Shown here: piece by piece, positions 1 through 7,319 of the stretch
How positions within the stretch are numbered: the first letter of the stretch is position 1
Layout: each line of letters begins with the position of its first letter
Source of the DNA: Lumbricus rubellus
Lineage: Eukaryota; Annelida; Clitellata; Crassiclitellata; Lumbricidae
DNA length: 64,000 nucleotides
Assembly (NCBI GenBank): GCA_945859605.1
Contig: OX243811.1
Span: 65,766,804-65,830,803, forward strand
Direction: 5' to 3'
The notes under the pieces: generated by a model
What the model was told of the DNA's origin: nothing
The model's database searches: none
The model's input: the letters and a program-made list of their open reading frames with translations, nothing else
Translations under genes and position numbers: made by a program

Positions 1-604
1 CCTGAACGTGAAATGTAAGTCAAGATGGTGAGGTTAGAGATATAAACAGAAAATGGAATTTTTTTAAAAAGAAAATACCAGAAAAGAAATCAATGTGGCA
101 TAAAATCACATGATCAAAAAAAAGCCTTTGGCAACAAGCCAAAAAAACAACAACATAAAAAATACAAACAAAAAACAAAGCAAAACCAAAAAATAAGCAA
201 CAAACATAAGTCAGTAATGGCAACCTGAATCATTAAGCAACATGTAAGGTAGTAGTAATCATATCGAGGCAAAGGAACCAGAGGAAAAACACAATAAGCA
301 TCTTGGTAAGTATATATTTGATAATTACTGATCAGACCTATTACTCGGAAAAAAACCAGCATCGTAACTATACCAAGTACGACATAATTTATCATCATTG
401 GTTATGCTACAATATAGCCAGGGGGGTTAATTATCACAAAATAACCCAGTTAAACCCGTCAGATCAGATGGACTCATCAAAATACCTTATGGTTATAACA
501 GATACATCATATGATGGTAAAATAATAATAATTACAATAAGGCAAAATAAACAGGTGGTAGTAATAGCTCTAACTTAGACAAACAAGACAAATATACAAA
601 TTCT

Positions 605-901
605 TCAATTGAGCAGGAGAAATCGTTTAAGTGAGTTTTTAAACAGACCAAAACACAGTAAACTAGTAATGTCACCAGGCAATCCATTCCATAGCGAAGG
701 ACCCAAATATTTAATTGAGAACTGCTTGATTCTTAAGTGAGCAAATTCACTTCTATATGAGTGCGAGTGCCTGGTGAAATGACTATGAATATCAGAGCCC
801 TTAGTAAAATAATGTTTAAAAGACATAGGCAATAAGTGTAAATGAAAACGAAACATGAATAAACAGATCTGAAATTTATTTATCTTAGGTAAAGTTAACA
901 A
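605..901 (-). mobile_element. LINE reverse-transcriptase C-terminal fragment
   Basis: A 98-codon open frame reads like the extreme C-terminus of a non-LTR retrotransposon polyprotein. It has HSHFTRHSHSYRS, then KYLGPSLWNGLPGD, then FKNSLKRFLL. The order 'GP-x-LWN-x-LP ... FK-x2-LK-x3-L' is typical of the region after the RT thumb in Jockey/CR1/RTE-type elements. No catalytic YxDD region is present, so this is a dead 5'-truncated copy. The family assignment rests on motif memory only. Confidence 0.5.
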
Positions 902-2798
902 ATTATTATTTTTGAACAGGGGAGCAGTGTGAGCTCTCCAATGAGAACCACAGATTATTCTTATTGCTCGTCAAAATATCAGAGTAGGCCTACTAACGTG
1001 CTCGAGCCAAACTAGGTGGCGAATTTTAAATCTTCGGAGGAACCAGCGAAAACATCCGGAAAACCAACAATGTTTTTGTTCGGGCATCATATTTTATAGA
1101 GGTCAATGTTTTTGGTCGAGTGCAAAAATTATTGCCGGCTAGTTGAATTGCATGTGTAGACTCCCTATTCAACAATGCTCTTCGTTTTCGTGAGTTCTCC
1201 GAATTACGCAAACCACGCGCATTAACGAATTCCATCATAGAACTCCTGTAGGCTATTATGTGGACGCCGAATTATTTTAATTAGTCTTCGTATATAATAA
1301 GAACCTTTCTGCCCTCCTTTATTAGTTATCGAAATTAATTAAAAATCCGCCTCCAACACGAACGACGAACGCGGTCACGTAAAGCATCATTGAAATGATA
1401 CCAAACAATTGGGTTGCGCGTCGCCCTCTGGCGCTTGGTGGAATAATTACTAGGCGACGCCTGTGGAGCGGTTCGTAAATGAAATGCCAGCATGGCGCCA
1501 GAGTATAATTAGGCTCCCATAGAGCGGCGCTCTGTGTGAACAGACCTTAATTGTGTCGCCGTTTTTCACAAGTGTGTCTACGGTCGCATTCATGTGCCAC
1601 CGAATGCCCTCTGCATTGACTGAATGCACGCGCGAGACTATGCGGTCGCCAGTGTCGTGATCAACGGCTGGAAACGTCTGATAAATAATTGACACAGATA
1701 AATACATAGTTACATACACACATGCATACGAATAATTAGCCTAGGCCTACATAGTCACATACACACAGATATGCATACATGCAGGCATCCAAGCATAGGA
1801 CCTACACAATCATGCCAATGCATGAAGGCCTACAATATAGGCTATAGCCTACCTGGTGATCAAGACCTAGTGGCGCCTCTGGCATTATGTAGCCTACTGT
1901 AACAGTGCCTACCCAGTCCTAAACGCGGTGCTGAATTACTTTACATTTCTAGCTATTGACAAAGTTAATTCTTGAAAAGAAATAGGCCTACATAAGACAT
2001 GCACACATAGCCTATGTATACATGCATGCGCATAGGCTACAAGTAAGTTAGGCATGCACAAAGTAGCCTACGTAGTACCATGTATACTATAGTAGTTTCC
2101 GTTTAATGACACGGTGTGACTACATATTATTTTTGTCACCCCACTCCTTTCGTCTGACTTGGGACTGACACTGCCAGATAACGTACTTTAGCAAAGTTAC
2201 ATTGCCTACACATGAGTGCCAGTAGGCTAGCTGCTCAACGAAGGAGCGCTGGTGATCGATAGTAGACATAGGCTACTAGCCTACTAGGATAACATTTTCA
2301 GTTTAACTAAGCCTATGCCTACATTGTATTAGCCTACAACAAAGATCCTTAGCGTCGCCCTCCTTTTTTGGGAGGCTTGAGACTGGAACTGTCAGAGTAG
2401 ACAACGTCGTCACTACGAGATTACGAGAAGCGTCGGAAACTTCCGAGCGGCTGGTTAGGCCTACTGAATTTAGAGAAAGGTTCGCAAATTGTTCATCACG
2501 TTCACTGATGAGATCAGTTTATCAAAATTTAATTAAATCGCAAGAAACAGGGTTTTGTCTGTTTTCACCAAGTCAGACAGAATAGAACAACGTGGGAAAA
2601 GAAGAAAATACCTCAATAGGCCTACATGGTAAACTGGGCACGGATTAACTTAGGCCTGTTAGATTAAAACACTTCATTAAATAAAAGCAAACTTATACTT
2701 TTGAGTTTTTGTTAGCCTAACGGCTTATCATAATTATTTGAAAACCAAATATCAAAAAGCCCAATATAATAAGAAATGTGGTAAGGCCAGGTAAGCGT
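902..2798. other. Intergenic stretch, no gene recognised
   Basis: I find no conserved protein or RNA gene here. Short open frames at 1026-1238 and 1450-1719 on the minus strand have no recognisable motif and are probably chance. The block at about 1370-1680 is richer in C+G than its surroundings. The octamer-like motif AGGCCTA occurs repeatedly from about 985 to 2660. Two related short blocks near 2134-2185 and 2349-2400 resemble one near 25503-25550 (a 'CTGACTTGGGACTG / CTTGAGACTGGAACTG' type core), so they may be fragments of one dispersed repeat. Confidence 0.5.
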
Positions 2799-2848
2799 AT
2801 AATACCAAAGATATTAGAGTCGTACGACTCTAATATCTTTGATAATAC
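2799..2848. repeat. Perfect 34-bp palindrome flanked by ATAATACC
   Basis: Positions 2807-2840 form a perfect inverted repeat with 17-bp arms and no loop (arm AAAGATATTAGAGTCGT). It is preceded by ATAATACC at 2799-2806, and the same 8-mer follows at 2842-2849, overlapping the left end of the adjacent P-like element. The repeated flank matches the putative target-site duplication of the neighbouring transposons. The hairpin may therefore be what is left of another insertion at the same target. Confidence 0.65.
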
Positions 2849-3026
2849 CACAGTATAAATAATTAACAGTACGTCGATTTCGGATCTCGCTGTCGTGAGA
2901 ATAAGTGACGAGATTTTATGCCCCGCCCACTGTCATCCGCCATTTTCGCAGCAATAAACTCCATAGGCATATTACATTTACTTTCGATTCTATGTTACGA
3001 TCTTGACAAATTTCGGTTTCCGGCAG
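2849..3026 (+). repeat. Terminal inverted repeat, type 1 (left copy)
   Basis: About 178 bp here are the reverse complement of 7017-7192 with scattered mismatches. Shared landmarks are AACAGTACGTCGATTTCGG, CATCCGCCATTTTCGCAG, CAATAAACTCCATA and AAATTTCGGTTTCCGGCAG. Similarity stops after the CCGGCAG block. The type 1 and type 2 ends (around 6510) share the outermost 17 bp and an internal 'TTTATTGCTGC-AAAATGGCGG' block, so they are diverged forms of one TIR. Confidence 0.75.
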
Positions 3027-3086
3027 CTGATGCATTTTTACAGAAAACTTTCGTGTAAAGTAACTGTTTTATAATTTATACGCTAT

Positions 3087-3210
3087 TTGTGTCGTCCTGT
3101 TGTGCGCATAATTGCAACAATCGATGCTAATAGGATCCTAAAGTTTGCTTTTATAGGTAGGAATGGAAAGACACGACTCTATCAATTCCACAAAGACACA
3201 TATAATTAAA
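3087..3210 (+). pseudogene. THAP zinc-finger-like remnant
   Basis: Reading from 3092 the plus strand gives SSCCAHNCNNR, which fits the N-terminal C-x-x-x-C-x-N/S-R signature of THAP domains. A stop follows. In another frame the sequence continues open as ANRILKFAFIGRNGKTRLYQFHKDT, and its QFHKD resembles the FH(K/R)FP part of THAP. A single-base frameshift near 3123-3128, or a small intron, would join the two parts. THAP domains are the DNA-binding module of P-element transposases. This one is on the opposite strand from the transposase frame at 3241-6198 and lies just inside the left TIR, reading inward. The call is tentative because the rest of the domain is not visible. Confidence 0.4.
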
Positions 3211-3240
3211 AGTTATATTTATATTAGTTATATTCATATG

Positions 3241-6198
3241 CTAAACATTTTTGAACTTGTCCAATTTCTTGGTTTTCTTTGATTTTTTGCTTATGTTCTC
3301 TTCCACGAAGGTCTGATTTCGAAACTTTAATATATAGTAAATCCGCATGCGCACAAACAATTGCAAGAATTTAGCAAGTGGAAATTGATTGCAAATAACT
3401 GGCGCATCAATGCTCATTAATTCAGACACAATGGTTTTTGTTATTCCATATTCTGACTGGTGCTTATCAAAAGATAACATGAAAATATTCTCACACTGTG
3501 AAATATAATCATTGAAGGAGTCAGAAGCACATATCAGCCCACGACAACCTGGTTTATTACTGTAAGTTCTAAGCCTCAGGTACACTGTCTTGGAATCCAA
3601 ACCTGGTTCCATGTCACTTAAAAGAAATTCACACTGGTCACAGGAGTGAAATTTGAACAATTTGCGTAGTAAATAGCCACAAACATAGTATAGGCCATTC
3701 TCTTCCAAGCAACTTTTTGACTGGGAACCAAGAGATGGTAAAATGGGACAATCAATTCCTAGGGGAGGAGGTGATGGGGCAATAACTTGACATTGCTTCT
3801 TGGCTTTGCCTGAGGCAACAGTAGCAAGTGCTGTTGACAGGTCAAATTCAACATTTGAACTAACTTTAGGATTGAGAAGTGCCTGACAACAAATCTGTTT
3901 AAAAATACGAGCAAACAGTATGGGGGTTGGGTTGTCACATTTTCCTCCCTTCTGCCTAATAATAGAGAAAAGATTTTCTAGTGAATCTTGATTAAGGCGT
4001 CTTGTACAAAGGAAATCAAACGAGTGATTATCTTGTAGATCCTTCCACAATTCACACACAGCAGAAATTGAGATCTGCCAACCATGAAAACATTTAATTA
4101 GATTGTTCACATCTCTGTTGGAAGTATTGTCCACTGCATGGATTGTGGCAATCCATTCTGAAGAAGATTTCAAAAAAGTAATATGATCAGAAGAAGATGT
4201 GAAGGCACTTTTTAATTTGCTGGAATCATGCAGCTGTGAACTATTCATAGAATCAAAAATGTCATTGAAGGTCATGAGAAATTCAGCAGTTTCACTAGCA
4301 CCAACACCAATCACTTGAGAGTGAGTTTCTAACGCAGCTGCAACAGATCTGCTCAAAACTTGTGCTGCGGTTTTCACTTTCATTTTCGAAAATGCTGGTA
4401 GTTCAATGTGTTTTTGGGTCAGTCTTGGTGCTAGCTTAAAACGCTGTTTCTGGTCAATGAGAAAAAAGCCACGAATATGTTGCCACTGCGCAGATTTATC
4501 ATTACCAAAGTTCAACTGGTATTTAAACAGGTTATTTCGAACACTTTTTAGCAAATGGGGCGTATCGAACATATACCAGTATTTTCTATTACTATAAAGG
4601 AAGTACGGGGTCTCGATGGTGATGCCTAACTGACTGATCAAGTTCTGAAAGTTTGATCCTTGATCAGAAATTACAACCTTAACTGTTAGGCCAATTCTAT
4701 GCAAGCTGTCTAAAAATTGATGCAAAAGATTTAATAACACATTGCCTTTGCATGCAGAATTTGTCAACACATATCCAACAGGCTGTTTCCAATTTAATGA
4801 TAATCCTCTAACCATAAACACGACAGCATTTTTGACAACTAAATTCTTACGACAGAATTTGTCACCACAATCTTCAAAGCCATATACCACATCATGCTGC
4901 TTATCATAACTTAAAGATGATTTAATCGCCATCTCATCAATCATGAGAGCACAAACGCGATCCCTGGAATGTAAACCATCAACAAAAATGGATGTGGCAG
5001 TCATAATATCCTCACTTACACCAGGAAGGACTTGCATTGATTGCAACCATAGTGACAGGGTGGATTTGCTAGGCAGGGTAAATAGGTTGGACAGAAATCG
5101 GTAAGCTTTTGGCCCATGACTATATAAATTGAGTGCAAAATGTTTAGCATAAAGAGAATACCTCCTTCCTTTAGGGCATCGTTTAGCCAATCTCAGCTGC
5201 ATTTCTAGCCAGCTGAGACAATCATCATTCAAGAAACCACTGGATGCCTTAATAATAGATTCAATCGAATCAGCACCATTTCTTGAACAATTTTGCTTTC
5301 TCAATAGAAACATGTGTTTTTTAGCAACTTCTAGTCTTTTCTTTCGACGACTGACAAGAACTCGCAGACTATGTATCTTCTTTCTCAACACTGTTTTTCG
5401 AGGCGATTTCGATGAAAGTACTTTAGGTGTCTGCACCAACTTGTGCGAAACAGTAGAAACGGGTCTCGATGAATTGCGCTTGTGCGGAATTGTAATATCC
5501 ATAGACGTCACAAACGGTTCAGATGTGTCTAGCAGCGCTTCTTCCAGTTCGTCGTTCTCTCGAGAAGTACAGTGATTGGGTCGAGATGCTGTACATGGGA
5601 AACTGTGGGCCAACTTGTGCGAAACGGGTCTCGATGAATTGCGTTTGTGCGGAATTGTAATATCCATAGACGTCACAAACGGTTCAGATGTGTCTAGCAG
5701 CGCTTCTTCCAGTTCGTCGTTCTCTCGAGAAGTGCAGTGATTGGGTCGGGATGCTGTACATGGGAAACTGTGGGCCAACTTGTGCGAAACGGGTCTCGAT
5801 GAATTGCGTTTGTGCGGAATTGTAATATCCATAGACGTCACAAACGGTTCAGATGTGTCTAGCAGCGCTTCTTCCAGTTCGTCGTTCTCTCGAGAAGTGC
5901 AGTGATTGGGTCGGGATGCTGTACATGGGAAACTGTGGGCCAACTTGTGCGAAACGGGTCTCGATGAATTGCGTTTGTGCGGAATTGTAATATCCATAGA
6001 CGTCACAAACGGTTCAGATGTGTCTAGCAGCGCTTCTTCCAGTTCGTCGTTCTCTCGAGAAGTGCAGTGATTGGGTCGGGATGCTGTACATGGGAAACTG
6101 TGGGCCAACTTGTGCGAAACGGGTCTCGATGAATTGCGTTTGTGCGGAATTGTAATATCCATAGACGTCACAAACGGTTCAGATACGCTTAACTCCAT
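3241..6198 (-). CDS. P-element/THAP9-like transposase
   Basis: This is a 985-codon uninterrupted frame. Residues 6-225 are four near-identical 55-aa repeats, followed by a partial fifth. Residues of about 260-300 are basic and leucine-containing (KKIHSLRVLVSRRKKRL), like the dimerisation coil of P transposases. The RNase H-like core shows a candidate acidic triad: D421 in ALMIDEMAIK, D512 in VVISDQGSN and E741 in LNQDSLENLFSIIRQKGG. The motif TPHLLKSVRNNLF lies in between, at the place expected for P/THAP9 transposases (insertion domain after it). An N-terminal THAP finger is missing from this frame. The first ATG follows an in-frame stop by a few codons, and a weak acceptor just upstream (AGATAG) could join a further 5' exon. 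The core looks intact, so the copy is young or recently active. The name is from motif recognition, not a search. Confidence 0.85.
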   Translation of the reverse strand: MELSVSEPFVTSMDITIPHKRNSSRPVSHKLAHSFPCTASRPNHCTSRENDELEEALLDTSEPFVTSMDITIPHKRNSSRPVSHKLAHSFPCTASRPNHCTSRENDELEEALLDTSEPFVTSMDITIPHKRNSSRPVSHKLAHSFPCTASRPNHCTSRENDELEEALLDTSEPFVTSMDITIPHKRNSSRPVSHKLAHSFPCTASRPNHCTSRENDELEEALLDTSEPFVTSMDITIPHKRNSSRPVSTVSHKLVQTPKVLSSKSPRKTVLRKKIHSLRVLVSRRKKRLEVAKKHMFLLRKQNCSRNGADSIESIIKASSGFLNDDCLSWLEMQLRLAKRCPKGRRYSLYAKHFALNLYSHGPKAYRFLSNLFTLPSKSTLSLWLQSMQVLPGVSEDIMTATSIFVDGLHSRDRVCALMIDEMAIKSSLSYDKQHDVVYGFEDCGDKFCRKNLVVKNAVVFMVRGLSLNWKQPVGYVLTNSACKGNVLLNLLHQFLDSLHRIGLTVKVVISDQGSNFQNLISQLGITIETPYFLYSNRKYWYMFDTPHLLKSVRNNLFKYQLNFGNDKSAQWQHIRGFFLIDQKQRFKLAPRLTQKHIELPAFSKMKVKTAAQVLSRSVAAALETHSQVIGVGASETAEFLMTFNDIFDSMNSSQLHDSSKLKSAFTSSSDHITFLKSSSEWIATIHAVDNTSNRDVNNLIKCFHGWQISISAVCELWKDLQDNHSFDFLCTRRLNQDSLENLFSIIRQKGGKCDNPTPILFARIFKQICCQALLNPKVSSNVEFDLSTALATVASGKAKKQCQVIAPSPPPLGIDCPILPSLGSQSKSCLEENGLYYVCGYLLRKLFKFHSCDQCEFLLSDMEPGLDSKTVYLRLRTYSNKPGCRGLICASDSFNDYISQCENIFMLSFDKHQSEYGITKTIVSELMSIDAPVICNQFPLAKFLQLFVRMRIYYILKFRNQTFVEENISKKSKKTKKLDKFKNV
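5455..6183. repeat. 165-bp in-frame tandem repeat in transposase
   Basis: Four complete 165-bp units plus about 70 bp of a fifth lie head to tail. The landmark GACGTCACAAAC recurs at 5504, 5669, 5834, 5999 and 6164, exactly 165 bp apart. The period is a multiple of three, so each unit adds 55 aa (SEPFVTSMDITIPHKRNSS to ENDELEEALLDT). The units are almost identical (for example 'CGCTTGTGCGG' in the first and 'CGTTTGTGCGG' in the others), which indicates recent expansion. Each unit has two cysteines and an acidic patch. Confidence 0.95.
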
Positions 6199-6299
6199 CG
6201 CATCAAACTATCTTCGGAATAATAATAATTTGAAAATGCTACGACACCAATTAGAAGATTTACCAAATTAACAATTTACATTTTATTATTATTTTGTCG

Positions 6300-6343
6300 A
6301 ACTCGGCTGCTGTGCATAGCAACTCGGCTGCTGTGCATAGCAA
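6300..6343. repeat. 21-bp direct duplication
   Basis: The 21-mer containing ACTCGGCTGCTGTGCATAGC occurs twice in a row between the transposase start codon and the right end of element A. It is not coding in any supported gene. Confidence 0.85.
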
Positions 6344-6364
6344 CGATGGTGCATAGACATCTTA

Positions 6365-6655
6365 CATTCACAGGATTCACTATTAATAGCAGTATATGAT
6401 GTCTATGCTAGTTTATTGCTGCCAAAATGGCGGCTAACCACATGACCAAAGAAAGGGCAACAGGCAGCCATCTGGGTAGACCTACTGGTAATTATTTATA
6501 CTGTGATAATACCACAGTATAAATAATTACCAGTAGGTCTACCCGGATGGCTGCCTGTTGCCAACTTTTTTTGGTGACGTGGTCAGCCTCCATCTTGGTA
6601 GCAATAGACCAGCATTTGCATCGTATATTGCTATTAATAGTACACCATAACAATT
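6365..6655. repeat. Inverted junction of two transposon ends (type 2)
   Basis: About 140 bp on each side of 6505-6513 are inverse copies of each other with scattered mismatches. Both sides share GGCAACAGGCAGCCATC, GGGTAGACCTACTGGTAA and TTATTTATACTGTG. The centre is the 7-8 bp spacer (G)ATAATAC. This is the right end of element A facing the left end of element B across one shared target duplication. The DNA can form a long cruciform. Confidence 0.85.
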
Positions 6656-7192
6656 CTCTTTATAAAATAACCCAGAGTGAGAGTTGAGTTGCTGGGGACC
6701 ATTTTTTAAAATATATTATTATTATAACTTTAATTATTTGTTATTTCCAGCCTGTTGCGACTTTTTCCGCGTAGTACATTGCAGTTCTTTTAATGCAACC
6801 CGGGTTCGAGATTAAGCCATATAGTAAAAATGCCATTGATTTAATGCCCTCAAATTTCTCTAATAAAATGAGTTAGCAGGAGATCTCAGAGGCTCGGGCT
6901 CACTTTTTGGATATATTATTTTCTTATCTTTCATTATTTGTTATTTCCAGCTTGTAGCAAATTTTTTCCGGGCAGTACATTGCAGTTCTTTTAATGAATC
7001 CCGACTAATATGGCGGCTGCCGGAAACCGAAATTTGTAGTTTGTACCATAGACTTGAAAGTAACTGTAATTTGCTTATGGAGTTTATTGCTGCGAAAATG
7101 GCGGATGACAGTGGGTGGGGCTTTAAATCTCGTCACTTATTCTGACGACTGCGAGATCCGAAATCGACGTACTGTTAATTATTTATACTGTG
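6513..7192. mobile_element. P-like non-autonomous element B
   Basis: This 680-bp element starts CACAGTATAAATAATTACC and ends GTTAATTATTTATACTGTG, followed by GATAATAA (7192-7199), one mismatch from the GATAATAC at its left. It has no long open frame. Inside, about 140 bp are duplicated with divergence (about 6655-6790 and 6845-7000), both copies ending in 'TTATTTCCAGC...GTACATTGCAGTTCTTTTAATG'. It ends only 127 bp upstream of the INTS10 start codon, so it lies in that gene's promoter or 5' leader. Confidence 0.7.
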
Positions 7193-7257
7193 ATAATAAT
7201 GTGTTGGATAATTTAATGCAATAAAATAATTTACATACTTACATTTTAGTGGCACTC

Positions 7258-7307
7258 ATGGTTCTGAAACCGGCGTTGCTGAGTGCATAGATATAATGGC
7301 TGAGTGA
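7258..7307 (+). promoter_or_regulatory. Two short upstream ORFs before INTS10
   Basis: If the leader extends this far, two upstream start codons precede the INTS10 ATG. The first, at 7258-7290, encodes 10 residues (MVLKPALLSA). The second, at 7296-7307, encodes only three (MAE) and lies 12 bp before the main ATG. Both end before 7320. Such uORFs often lower translation of the main frame. The transcription start is not known. Confidence 0.4.
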
Positions 7308-7319
7308 GCGCGTTTGAAA

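Larger units (their letters stand above)
2849..6505 (-). mobile_element. P-element-like DNA transposon A
   Basis: This 3.66-kb element starts CACAGTATAAATAATTA and ends with the inverse, TAATTATTTATACTGTG. It is bordered on both sides by the 8-mer GATAATAC (2841-2848 and 6505-6512), which fits the 8-bp target duplication of P elements. It contains one long transposase frame on the minus strand. Beyond the first 17 bp its two ends differ. The left end (2849 to about 3026) matches the right end of adjacent element B, and the right end (about 6365-6505) matches the left end of B. A THAP-like remnant lies just inside the left end on the plus strand. Element boundaries are inferred from the repeats. 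Confidence 0.7.

Noticed and set aside
1450..1719. 89-codon frame in a C+G-richer block
   Set aside because: No motif, no start context or splice partners, and no second supporting signal.
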